This document shows, in pieces, positions 34,129-42,248 of a DNA stretch of 58,357 bases (positions are counted from its first letter, which is position 1; the number at the start of each line of letters is the position of its first letter). Source of the DNA: CAYPTB01 sp964413535 (GTDB lineage: Bacteria > Planctomycetota > UBA1135 > GCA-002686595); the NCBI GenBank assembly GCA_964413535.1, contig CAYPTB010000042.1, forward strand, positions 1 to 58,357, read 5' to 3'. The notes beneath the pieces were generated by a model that was given only the letters and a program-made list of their open reading frames with translations, was not told where the DNA came from and made no database searches. Position numbers and translations under genes: made by a program.

Positions 34129-35421
34129 TCAGTTGCGCGAGACGGGTTGGACGACTTCGGTGCGCCACTTGGCCGGGTCGCGCTCGAGGCCGGGATCGGT
34201 CCAGTAGATCTCCCAGGGTCCGCCGAGCGGGGTGAGCCCTTCGGCGCTGATCCATTCCGCGAGCGCCGCGTGGGTGCGCGACAGCTCGTGGTAGGAGCCC
34301 ATGTGGATTCCCGAGACGACCTCGCCGCCGGGCAGGATCGACGGCTTCACGCGACCTTCGCCCGCGACCTTCGACGTCACGGGGATGCCGGCCTCGAGGT
34401 CGATCTCGGCGCCCAAGGCGTGGTAGCGCGAGAACGGAGCGCCCGCCGGGGCCAGCCGCTCGCGCATCAAGTAGGTCATCACTTCGGGCAGGATGGTCGC
34501 GAGCTCTTGCTGCAGGTCCTCCGGCTTGCAGCGCACGCGCACCGTGGCGGTGTGGATCTCCTTGCTCGTCTGGAGCGTGAAGCCGGGGTCGGTGCGGGAC
34601 GCGCCCGAGCGCTGCTTCTCGAGCTCGGCCAGCACCTGCTCGTCGGGCTGGAAGAGAGCGCGGTCGAGCGCGACGCCGAGCTCGATGCTCTCGGTCGCGA
34701 TGAGGATCACGAGCCGGTACTCCGGCGTGCCGAAGGCCATGCGGGTGTGGTGGGCGAAGCGCACGCCGCCCACGGTTCTCCAGTCCGAGAAGTCGAGCTC
34801 GAGCCGCTGCCACCCGGCGCTGCTCACGGTGGCGTCGATCTCGACGCGCACGAGCTCCTTGGTGTCGCGGTCGAGCCACCACGCGTCCGCGGGCGGAGCC
34901 TGCTCGCTCGGGTCGACCGCGAGGCCGAGCTCCTTCGGCGACTTCGGGACCATTCGCAGCTCGTAGCACGCGCGGTCGCCGACGCGACCTTCGCCGACGA
35001 GCTCCGCCACCGCGTAGACGTCGCGCCAGTCCGCGTGCCGCGCGAGCGCGAAGAGGCGCACGTCGGCCGAGGCCGCGAAACCCTGCTTGATCTCGATCCC
35101 GCCGGTGCCCTTCATCCAGTAGAGCTCGCGATCGGTGGCGCGCAGATTGGGAGGGGAGCCTTCGAAGAGCGTCTCGGACCGCGACTCGCCCGTGGGCGCG
35201 AGGGTCTCCGTGAACCGGCCCACGCCGGGATAGCCCTCGAACTCCACCGTGCCGCGCTTGCGCACGGCGCCGAGGCGTGCGAGCGCAGACGGCTCGCCGA
35301 GCCCGGCGCGCTGTGCGGCCAGGAGCGCTTCGGCACCCGGGCGCGCGGCCGCGTCGGACGTCGCTTGGCGGGGAACGAACGCGAGGGAGAAGAGGGACAG
35401 GAGTAGCATCGGAGTCTGCAT
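34129..35421 (-). CDS. Secreted protein with C-terminal GyrI-like ligand-binding domain
   Basis: The 430-residue protein has a signal peptide (LLLSLFSLAFVPRQA). A beta-rich N-terminal part (about 45-250) reminds one of LolA/LolB-like or outer-membrane lipoprotein-sorting folds, with ELYWMKGTGGIEIKQGF and YELRMVPKS. From about residue 320 lies a GyrI/BmrR-type effector-binding domain: PFSRYHALGAEIDLEAGIPV, VVSGIHMGSYHELSRTHAAL and EIYWTDPGLERDPAKWRTEV. GyrI-like domains bind small aromatic or cationic molecules and are usually cytoplasmic. GAGGAA seven bases before ATG 35421 supports the start. It is divergent from the ECF sigma factor. Confidence 0.75.
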   Translation of the reverse strand: MQTPMLLLSLFSLAFVPRQATSDAAARPGAEALLAAQRAGLGEPSALARLGAVRKRGTVEFEGYPGVGRFTETLAPTGESRSETLFEGSPPNLRATDRELYWMKGTGGIEIKQGFAASADVRLFALARHADWRDVYAVAELVGEGRVGDRACYELRMVPKSPKELGLAVDPSEQAPPADAWWLDRDTKELVRVEIDATVSSAGWQRLELDFSDWRTVGGVRFAHHTRMAFGTPEYRLVILIATESIELGVALDRALFQPDEQVLAELEKQRSGASRTDPGFTLQTSKEIHTATVRVRCKPEDLQQELATILPEVMTYLMRERLAPAGAPFSRYHALGAEIDLEAGIPVTSKVAGEGRVKPSILPGGEVVSGIHMGSYHELSRTHAALAEWISAEGLTPLGGPWEIYWTDPGLERDPAKWRTEVVQPVSRN

Positions 35422-35473
35422 GGTGGGTTCCTCGTGTCGCGGGCGGCTGAGCTCGCTCTCACCAGCGGTACGT

Positions 35474-35479
35474 TAGGAT
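35474..35479 (+). promoter_or_regulatory. Putative -10 (TAGGAT) for the sigma factor-kinase operon
   Basis: TAGGAT lies about 80 bases before the ATG at 35561 (43 before an alternative GTG at 35522). No clear -35 is visible. Confidence 0.45.
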
Positions 35480-35560
35480 CGCGAGCTCCGAATCGCACTT
35501 TCTCGCCGAATCGGGCTACGCGTGCCTTCCGGTCCCGAACACAGAGAACACGCAACCGAC

Positions 35561-36256
35561 ATGGGGCACGGCGCCCGGACGTTCCCGGACACCCGCTGGT
35601 CCATGGTCCTCGCGGGCGATCGGGGAGTCGCGCTCGAACACCTCGCCGCCGCCTACTGGAGGCCGGTCTATGGCTACGTGCGCGCGCGCTCTGGCCGCGG
35701 CGAAGCCGACGCGCTCGACGCGACGCAGGAGTTCTTCGTGCGGCTCGTCGAGAGCGACCTGATCGAGCGCGCGGATCGCGGGCGCGGTCGCTTCCGCTCG
35801 TACGTGCGCGCGGCGCTCGCGAACTTCCTCGTGGACGAGACGCGCAAGCGCGAGGCGCAGAGCCGCGGCGGCGGCCGGCGGTTCGTGCCGCAGAGCGACT
35901 TCGAGCTCTTCGACGTGCCCGACGCGAAGGGACGCTCGCCGGACGAGGTGCTGGACGAGCTGTGGCGCGCCGAGGTGCTCGAGCGCGCCGCTTCGGCGCT
36001 CGAGCGCGAGCTCGTGGATGAGGGCAAGGAAGCCTGGTGGGCGCTCTTCCGCGAGTACATTCGGTCGGACGGAGAGCCGAGCCACGCCGAGCTCGCTTTG
36101 CGCCACCGCGTCACGCGGGTCGACGTGTCGAACTGGCTCGCGCGCTGCCGTGTGCGCTACCGCAAGGCGCTGATCCGCATCGTGCGCGAGACGGTCGAGG
36201 ACGAGCGCGCCCTCGCCGACGAGCTCGCGTGGCTGCTCGGCGAGGCGGCGTCGTGA
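35561..36256 (+). CDS. ECF-type RNA polymerase sigma factor coupled to a kinase
   Basis: The 231-residue protein begins with FPDTRWSMVLAG, a common opening of planctomycete ECF sigma factors of the kinase-linked type. Region 2 has DATQEFFVRLVESDLIERAD and the helix FRSYVRAALANFLVDE. Region 4 is the C-terminal SHAELALRHRVTRVDVSNWL with the helix-turn-helix. Its TGA overlaps the GTG of the kinase gene (GTGA). Known from Planctomycetes: ECF factors paired with Ser/Thr kinases are thought to be controlled by phosphorylation instead of an anti-sigma factor. That is inferred here from pairing and coupling. ATG 35561 is preferred; GTG 35522 would add 13 residues. Confidence 0.85.
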   Translation: MGHGARTFPDTRWSMVLAGDRGVALEHLAAAYWRPVYGYVRARSGRGEADALDATQEFFVRLVESDLIERADRGRGRFRSYVRAALANFLVDETRKREAQSRGGGRRFVPQSDFELFDVPDAKGRSPDEVLDELWRAEVLERAASALERELVDEGKEAWWALFREYIRSDGEPSHAELALRHRVTRVDVSNWLARCRVRYRKALIRIVRETVEDERALADELAWLLGEAAS

Positions 36257-38508
36257 GTGCGCGCGAGCCGCGTGCCGATCGCGCTCGGCTTCGCCTCGAT
36301 GCCGCCGCGCTCGAGCGCCTGGCGCAGGCCGCGCGCGAGGGCGCAGAGCCCGCGGATCTTCTCGCGCGCTACGAGCTCGGCCGCGAGCTCGGGCGCGGCG
36401 CGATGGGCGTCGTCGTCGAGGCGCGCGACGTCGAGCTCGGCCGGCAGGTGGCGCTGAAGCTGCTCTCGCGCGCCGCGGAGCTCGCGCCGGACGCGCGCGC
36501 CCGGTTCCTGCGCGAAGCGCGCGCCGCCGCGCGACTGGCGCATCCCTTCATCGCCGCGGTGTACGACGCGAACGAGGCGTTCATCGCCATGCAGCTCGTC
36601 GACGGCAAGAACCTCGCCGAGCGGCCGGTGCGCGATCCGCGGAGGATCGCCACGCTCGTGCGCGACGCGGCGCTGGCCGTGCACTACGCGCATTCGCAGG
36701 GCGTCGTCCACCGCGACCTGAAGCCGGCCAACCTGATGGCGACGGACGACGATCCGCCGCGCGTGTACGTGATGGACTTCGGGCTCGCGAAGGAGACGGA
36801 GCTCGACGCGGGTCTCTCGCGCTCGGGCAGCATCGTCGGCACGCCCGCCTACATGGCGCCCGAGCAGGCGCGCGGCGCGGCGGTCGACGCGCGCAGCGAC
36901 GTCTATGGGCTGGGCGCGACGCTCTACGACCAGCTCGCCGGCCGGCCGCCGTTCGCCGGCGAGTCGGTGCTCGAGCTCCTGCGCAAGGTCGTGGAGGACG
37001 AGCCGCCGCCGCTGCGCGTCGCCGGCGCGGACCGCGACCTGTGCACGATCGTCGAGACGTGCCTCGCGAAGGAGCCCGAGCGGCGCTATGCGAGCGCGCT
37101 CGCGTTGGCCGGCGACCTCGACCGGTGGCTAGCGGGCGAGCTCGTCCTGGCGCGGCCAGCTTCGCTCGCGCACCGCGCGCGGCGCTTCCTCGCCCAACGC
37201 CAGGGCCAGGTCGTGGCCGCCCTCGCGGCTGCGTCGCTGGCCGTGCTCGTCGTCGCGCCGTTCTGGTTGCAGGCGCGCGAACGGCGCGTCTCCGCGGAGC
37301 GGGCGCTCGTGTTGGCCGAGGGCGTCGATCGCGCGCTGGACCGCGCGCGCGCGCTGCGCGCGAGCAGCCGGCCGGAGGAGGCAGCCGAGGTGCTCGACGC
37401 GGCGACACGCGAGGCGCGCGCGTTCGGCGCGCGCACGGACGTCGGGCGCGCGAGCCTGTTCCTCGGCCGGCTGCTCGCGGCCCAGGGACGCGCAGAGGAC
37501 GCGGCCGCGGCCTTCGACAGCGCGCTGGCGCTCGACCCGGCGCTCGCCGACGCGCGCTTCGAACGCGGGCTCGCGCGCGGCGCGCTCGTGCGCGCGGGCA
37601 CGCGCGACGGCGAGCCGCCGTCCTCGGAGATGGAGCGCTTGCGCGCGGCCGCGATCGCGGACCTGTCCTCGGCGACCGCGGACTCGGACGCGTCGACCGA
37701 AGCCGTGTGGGGCGCGGCGTTGCGGGCCTGGCTCTCCGGCGACGCTCTGGCGGAGAAGCTGTGCGGGGACGTCATCGTGCTCGACCCGACGCACGTCGAG
37801 GCGCGACTCGTCCTGGCGCGCATCGTCTCGGCGGCGGGCGACGTCGACCGCGCCATGTACCTGACCGCGGAAGCAGTGGACGTCATGGGCGGGCTGGGGC
37901 AGGTCTACCGCGGCCGGCAGCAGGGGAGCTCCGCCGCGTTCCAGGTCGATTGGTCGCGGCTGCCCGGACGGCGCGAGCTGATCCTCGACCTGCGCAAGGC
38001 CGCGGCCGTGACGCCCAGCGCGACGTTCGCGAACGGCGCGCTCGCGCAGGAGGGACTGGAAGCGGGCGCGCGCGCGCTCGCGGCGGGGGACGCGGCCGGT
38101 GCGCTGCGCGCGCTCGAGCTCGCGGACGCGAGCTTGAACCGGGCCTTGCGAGCGAGCGGTCCGGAGCCGGCGATCCTGGCCGCGCGCGGCGTGTGCGCCT
38201 TGCTGCGCGCCGAGGCGCTCGCCGCGCTCGCGCGTCCCGTGGAGTCCGCCGCGGCGCGCGGGGCAGCGGAGCGCGACCTCGACGCCGCGGCGAGGGTGCT
38301 CGAGTCGGACGAGGCGCGCGCGGTGAACTCCTGGAACCAGAGCCTGCTCGAGGAACGCAAGACGTTGCTCGCGCTCGCGGCGGGCGACGCCGCCGCGGCC
38401 GCGCGGGCGCGGGCCGAAGCCGAAGCGGCGCGCGAGCGGGCGTTCGCCGCGGCGCAGCCCTCGGGCGACCTGGCCGCGCTGCTGCGCGCCGAGTCGGAAG
38501 GCCGTTGA
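36253..38508 (+). CDS. Hanks-type serine/threonine kinase with TPR-like C-terminal region
   Basis: The 751-residue protein has a kinase domain (about 40-295) with glycine loop GRGAMGVVV, ATP lysine K69, HRDLKPAN with catalytic D155, DFG at 175-177 and YMAPEQ. A transmembrane helix follows at about 320-340. The rest, about 410 residues, is Ala-rich and helical with TPR-like pairs (AAAFDSALALDPALADARF). The gene overlaps the ECF sigma factor by four bases, so the two are coupled and the kinase probably acts on that factor. The extracytoplasmic tail would be the sensor. All catalytic residues are present, so it should be active. Confidence 0.88.
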   Translation: MSAREPRADRARLRLDAAALERLAQAAREGAEPADLLARYELGRELGRGAMGVVVEARDVELGRQVALKLLSRAAELAPDARARFLREARAAARLAHPFIAAVYDANEAFIAMQLVDGKNLAERPVRDPRRIATLVRDAALAVHYAHSQGVVHRDLKPANLMATDDDPPRVYVMDFGLAKETELDAGLSRSGSIVGTPAYMAPEQARGAAVDARSDVYGLGATLYDQLAGRPPFAGESVLELLRKVVEDEPPPLRVAGADRDLCTIVETCLAKEPERRYASALALAGDLDRWLAGELVLARPASLAHRARRFLAQRQGQVVAALAAASLAVLVVAPFWLQARERRVSAERALVLAEGVDRALDRARALRASSRPEEAAEVLDAATREARAFGARTDVGRASLFLGRLLAAQGRAEDAAAAFDSALALDPALADARFERGLARGALVRAGTRDGEPPSSEMERLRAAAIADLSSATADSDASTEAVWGAALRAWLSGDALAEKLCGDVIVLDPTHVEARLVLARIVSAAGDVDRAMYLTAEAVDVMGGLGQVYRGRQQGSSAAFQVDWSRLPGRRELILDLRKAAAVTPSATFANGALAQEGLEAGARALAAGDAAGALRALELADASLNRALRASGPEPAILAARGVCALLRAEALAALARPVESAAARGAAERDLDAAARVLESDEARAVNSWNQSLLEERKTLLALAAGDAAAAARARAEAEAARERAFAAAQPSGDLAALLRAESEGR

Positions 38509-38548
38509 GGCAGCGCCGGCCTGCGTGGAGATTCCTCGTCCCCGCCGG

Positions 38549-38554
38549 TAGGAT
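38549..38554 (+). promoter_or_regulatory. Putative -10 (TAGGAT) for the outer-membrane barrel gene
   Basis: TAGGAT lies about 106 bases before the ATG at 38661, or 79 before an in-frame GTG at 38634. This separates the gene from the preceding kinase operon. Confidence 0.4.
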
Positions 38555-38660
38555 CCCGCGCGAAGGCACCCATCCGCGCTCACGCGCTTTGTTGCGCGTT
38601 AGGGACTCGCCCCCGATCGGCGCGTTGCGTTGCGTGACCCGAAGAGTCGACGAGCAGCGG

Positions 38661-39602
38661 ATGCAAAGCGCCTTCCCGATCGCCGTGTCGACGCTCGCCC
38701 TGTTTGTCGCCAGCGGTTGCAGGGCGTCCAGCGCGGCAACGGTCGTGGAAGGGAGCACGAATCGAAGGCCGAGGATCGCGGCCGAGCGCATCGAGCTCGC
38801 AGCGCCGTCCCCTTCCTTCGCGTCGCGGTCGCCCGCGCCCGAGGAGGGCCCGGAGAAGGACGAGGCGCCGAGCGACGACGCGGGGGATCTCGCGCTGAAG
38901 CTCTCCAATCCCATCGCCGACCTGATCAGCGTGCCCATCCAGGGCAACTGGGACACGGGCATCGGGCCGGCGGACGCGGACCTCATCACGGTCAACGTGC
39001 AGCCCGTCGTCCCGTTCTCGATCGGTCGGGACTGGAACCTCGTCACACGCACGATCGTGCCGATCATCGCCCCGGAATCGCCCACGACCGGAGGCCGCGA
39101 GGAATCAGGTTTGGGCGACGTGATCGAGAGCTTGTTCTTCTCTCCCAAGGCGCCGACCGCGTCGGGCTGGATCTGGGGTGTGGGTCCGGCTTTCCTGTTC
39201 CCCACGGCCAGCGAGGACGAGCTCGGCAGCGATCGATGGGCGGCCGGTCCGACGGCGGTGGTGCTGAAGCAGGAGAACGGATGGACCTACGGCGCGCTGG
39301 CCAACCACCTCTGGTCGTTCGCCGGCGACGACGACCGACCCGACGTCAACGCCACGTTCCTCCAACCGTTCCTGTCCTTCACGACGCAGTCCCACACCAC
39401 GTGGACGTTGAACACGGAGTCGACCTACGACTGGGAGCGGAGCCAGTGGACCGTTCCGATCCAAGGACAGGTCAGCCAGTTGTTGATGATCGGACGTCTT
39501 CCCGTCAGCGTCGGCTTCGGCTACCGCCAGTTCGTCGAGGCGCCGAGGCGCGGACCGGATTGGGGCCTGCGCTTCGTTCTGACGTTCTTGTTTCCGCGCT
39601 AG
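38661..39602 (+). CDS. Outer-membrane beta-barrel (transporter-like) protein
   Basis: The 313-residue protein has a signal peptide ending near a weak lipobox (FVASGCR) and a Pro/Glu-rich spacer (residues 50-75). A region of alternating hydrophobic beta-strands follows, like the phenol-degradation/neuromedin-U-like barrel family: LSNPIADLISVPIQGNWDTG, NVQPVVPFSIGRDWNLVTRT, GVGPAFLFPTASE, and a C-terminal strand ending in Phe-Pro-Arg (RFVLTFLFPR). Such proteins are outer-membrane channels of mostly unknown substrate. It is convergent with a DUF2959 lipoprotein gene 35 bases away, an arrangement repeated at 45806-47467. The start could be GTG 38634. Confidence 0.78.
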   Translation: MQSAFPIAVSTLALFVASGCRASSAATVVEGSTNRRPRIAAERIELAAPSPSFASRSPAPEEGPEKDEAPSDDAGDLALKLSNPIADLISVPIQGNWDTGIGPADADLITVNVQPVVPFSIGRDWNLVTRTIVPIIAPESPTTGGREESGLGDVIESLFFSPKAPTASGWIWGVGPAFLFPTASEDELGSDRWAAGPTAVVLKQENGWTYGALANHLWSFAGDDDRPDVNATFLQPFLSFTTQSHTTWTLNTESTYDWERSQWTVPIQGQVSQLLMIGRLPVSVGFGYRQFVEAPRRGPDWGLRFVLTFLFPR

Positions 39603-39637
39603 GGAGTTCGAAGCGCGAGCGTCGCCGCCTCCCTCGA

Positions 39638-40294
39638 TCAGGGCGTCGGCGGCAACTTCCGGACTTCGACGCCGATCTCGCCGAAGCGCGCGGAGAGCTT
39701 CCCGAGCGTTGACTCGACGCCCTGAGCGCGCGCGTCGAGCCCTTCGACCGACGGCCTCACGGCTTCGATGCCGTCCGGCGACAGGTCCGCGGCGAGCGCG
39801 GAGCGGATCTGCTCGAGGTCGACGAGGAGCGGCTGGAACTCGTCGCGCGCCCGCGAGTACTCGGCGCGCATCGCCTCGAACGAGTCGGAGACCTCCACGC
39901 GCCGCTCTGCGCTGCGGGAGCGCTCGCCCACGTTCCCGTTGGCGGCGATCTGCCGATCCCACTCCGCGAGGTAGGCGGCGCTGTTCTCCTCCATGTCCGT
40001 CGCGAGCGAGGCGACGTCCCGAGCGACGGCGACGAGCAGGTCCAGGTTCTTGGCGAAGGCCCTGAACCGAGGCGCGGGATCCGGCGTCGGGTGCTCGACG
40101 ATTTCCTCGACGGATTCGACCGTGGCGTCGAGCAATCCGATGCTGCGATCGATCCCGGCGGCGGCATGCTGCAGGACCCTGCCGTGCGAGACGGTGGTCG
40201 GCTCGAGCGGTTCGATCATGCAACCGGCGAGCGGGAGCAGCGAGCCGAGCGCGAGCGACGCGAGAACGGCGAGCCGGACGGTGGGGCGGCGCAT
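39638..40294 (-). CDS. DUF2959 family lipoprotein (copy 1)
   Basis: The 218-residue protein has a signal peptide and lipobox (LPLAGCMIE) and is almost entirely helical, with a coiled-coil core. Family landmarks are GIDRSIGLLDATVESVEEIV near the N-terminus and LEQIRSALAADLSPDGIEAV near the C-terminus. DUF2959 proteins are predicted periplasmic lipoproteins of unknown role. Copy 2 at 46799-47467 shares the same landmarks. Its promoter TAGAAT and flanking bases match those of copy 2. It is convergent with the barrel gene and divergent from the carbonic anhydrase. Confidence 0.82.
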   Translation of the reverse strand: MRRPTVRLAVLASLALGSLLPLAGCMIEPLEPTTVSHGRVLQHAAAGIDRSIGLLDATVESVEEIVEHPTPDPAPRFRAFAKNLDLLVAVARDVASLATDMEENSAAYLAEWDRQIAANGNVGERSRSAERRVEVSDSFEAMRAEYSRARDEFQPLLVDLEQIRSALAADLSPDGIEAVRPSVEGLDARAQGVESTLGKLSARFGEIGVEVRKLPPTP

Positions 40295-40340
40295 GGGTTT
40301 CCTGTCTCGATCGAGCGGATGGGCACGTGGTCGGGCCGGG

Positions 40341-40346
40341 ATTCTA
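40341..40346 (-). promoter_or_regulatory. Putative -10 (TAGAAT) for DUF2959 copy 1
   Basis: On the minus strand this reads TAGAAT, 46 bases before ATG 40294. The surrounding GGATTCTAGC is the same as upstream of copy 2 (47504-47513). Confidence 0.5.
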
Positions 40347-40393
40347 GCAGCGGCGCTCGTGGACGTGAGCTGGTGCGGACCGATCGGAGCCCC

Positions 40394-40399
40394 TAGCCT
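40394..40399 (+). promoter_or_regulatory. Weak -10-like hexamer (TAGCCT) before the carbonic anhydrase
   Basis: TAGCCT lies 51 bases before ATG 40451, in the 156-base divergent gap with DUF2959 copy 1. It deviates from TAGNAT at one position, so this is tentative. Confidence 0.25.
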
Positions 40400-40450
40400 C
40401 GGGTTCGTGACAGTGCGCTTGGGCGCTGAAACAACAAGGAAGAGTCAAGG

Positions 40451-41245
40451 ATGTTCCGCAACCCCGTCGCCGGCGTTCTCTCGATCTTGCTCGCCCTTCC
40501 GGCATTCACGGGCTGCAGTTCGCAGACCGGCGCGGCGCCCGAAGCTGCCGCGGTTGCGCACGACGCCGCACACTGGAGCTACGCGGCCGAGAGCGGACCG
40601 TCGCACTGGGGCGAGCTCGACGAGGCCTATGCACTGTGCGGGTCGGGCTCGTGCCAGTCGCCGATCGACATCGTCGGCGCAGAGGCCGTCGACTTGCCGA
40701 ACATCGCGTTCGCATACGCGCCGAGCCACGTGAACATCGTCGACAACGGCCACACCGTGCAGGTCGACTACGACCCGGGCAGCTCGATCGAGGTCGACGG
40801 CGTGCGCTACGAGCTGTTGCAGTTCCACTTCCACGCGCCGAGCGAGCACCAGATCGGCGGGGTGCACGCGGACGCCGAGATGCACCTCGTCCACGAGGCC
40901 GCGAACGGCGCGCTCGCGGTCGTCGCGTTGATGATCGAGTCGGGCCGCGACCATGTCGCGTTCCGCACGGTGTGGCAGAACCTGCCCGAAACGGCCGGCC
41001 CCGCGAAGAAGACGGCGGCGATGGTCGACGCCGCCCTGATGCTGCCGCCGGTGCAGACGACCTATCGTTACGGAGGCTCGCTGACGACGCCGCCGTGCAG
41101 CGAGAGCGTGAGCTGGAACATCATGACCACGCCGATCGAGATGAGCGCGAGCCAGCTCGCCGCGTTCCAGCGCACCCACGCGGGCAACAACCGGCCCGTG
41201 CAACCGCTCAACGCGCGCGCGATCGTCGTGGACGCGACGCCCTGA
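40451..41245 (+). CDS. Alpha-class carbonic anhydrase, periplasmic lipoprotein
   Basis: The 264-residue protein has a signal peptide with a lipobox-like FTGCSS and then a complete alpha-type carbonic anhydrase. The QSPIDI motif, the three zinc histidines (FHFH at 126 and 128, HLVH at 145), the proton-shuttle histidine in VDNGHTVQV (101), the gatekeeper Glu in APSEH, and GSLTTPPCSE are all present, so it should be active. It interconverts CO2 and bicarbonate outside the cytoplasmic membrane. It heads a run of co-directional genes: PpiC isomerase, then three HupE/UreJ-like membrane proteins. The 139-base gap to PpiC may contain a second promoter. Confidence 0.93.
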   Translation: MFRNPVAGVLSILLALPAFTGCSSQTGAAPEAAAVAHDAAHWSYAAESGPSHWGELDEAYALCGSGSCQSPIDIVGAEAVDLPNIAFAYAPSHVNIVDNGHTVQVDYDPGSSIEVDGVRYELLQFHFHAPSEHQIGGVHADAEMHLVHEAANGALAVVALMIESGRDHVAFRTVWQNLPETAGPAKKTAAMVDAALMLPPVQTTYRYGGSLTTPPCSESVSWNIMTTPIEMSASQLAAFQRTHAGNNRPVQPLNARAIVVDATP

Positions 41246-41384
41246 ACGGCGTCCGTACGGCTGGCCTTCGCTCGCCCCACTCGAAAGCCGACCTCGCCCG
41301 AGATCGAGGACAACGCCAGTCCGGAGAGCCGGTAGTGTGTGCAGGCCTCGGGCGCCGTGAAAGGAGGGCTCGAGGTTCGGTGCG

Positions 41385-42248
41385 ATGAAGAAGCTCCTGC
41401 GCGAACCCCTGTTGCACTTCCTCGTGCTCGGCGCGGCGCTGTTCGCGCTCTTCGACCTGCGCGAGGCGGCGGGGAGCGAGGCGGCGGGACGCCTCGATGT
41501 TTCCGCGGGGCGCGTCGAGGCGCTGGGGGCGAGCTTCGAGCGCACCTGGCGGCGGCGTCCGACCGAAGCGGAGCTCGAGGGCATCGTGGAGGAGTGGATC
41601 CGCGACGAGGTGCTCTACCGCGAGGCGCTCGCGCGCGGGCTCGACCGCGACGACGAGATCGTGCGCCGGCGCATGCGCCAGAAGCTCGAGTTCGTCGCCG
41701 ACGACCTGACGGAGCTCGTGGAGCCGACGGACGCCGAGCTGGGGGCGTTCCTCGACTCTCGACAGGAGGCGTACCGGCTCGCGCCGCGGCTCGCCCTGCG
41801 CCACGTGTACGTCAGCCGCGATCGGCACGGCGACGATGCCGAGCGCCTGGCAGGCCTGCTCCTCGAGGAGCTGCGCCGACTCGGGAGCGACGCCGACACG
41901 AGCGCGCACGGCGACGCGACGCTGCTGCCGGCCGAGCTCGAGCTCGGGCCGCTGGGGGCGATCGCGGGCGTGTTCGGCGACGAACTCGCCGCGGCGCTCG
42001 AGCTTTTGGAGGTCGGTCGGTGGGAGGGCCCGCTCGCGTCGAGCTACGGGCTGCACCTGGTGCTCGTCTCCGAGCGCGAGGAGGGACGCGTGCCCGCGCT
42101 CGACGAGATCCGAACGGCGCTCGAGCGCGATTGGCTCGCGGAGCGCCGGCGCGAGCTCTCGGACGCGTTCTACGCGCGGTTGCGCGCGCGCTGGGACGTG
42201 GCGGTCGAGTGGCCAAAGCCGACGGGAGACACGGAGCTCGCGCGATGA
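41385..42248 (+). CDS. PpiC-type (parvulin) peptidyl-prolyl isomerase, membrane-anchored
   Basis: The 287-residue protein has one N-terminal membrane anchor (FLVLGAALFALFDL) and a SurA/PpiC-like helical chaperone part (RPTEAELEGIVEEWIRDEVL). A parvulin-like domain follows at about residues 135-235 (RLALRHVYVSRDRH, then GPLASSYGLHLVLVSER). The parvulin core looks shortened and its usual active-site residues are not all clear, so activity is uncertain. It may act as a folding factor for the neighbouring exported proteins. Its TGA overlaps the ATG of the first HupE gene (ATGA). Confidence 0.8.
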   Translation: MKKLLREPLLHFLVLGAALFALFDLREAAGSEAAGRLDVSAGRVEALGASFERTWRRRPTEAELEGIVEEWIRDEVLYREALARGLDRDDEIVRRRMRQKLEFVADDLTELVEPTDAELGAFLDSRQEAYRLAPRLALRHVYVSRDRHGDDAERLAGLLLEELRRLGSDADTSAHGDATLLPAELELGPLGAIAGVFGDELAAALELLEVGRWEGPLASSYGLHLVLVSEREEGRVPALDEIRTALERDWLAERRRELSDAFYARLRARWDVAVEWPKPTGDTELAR

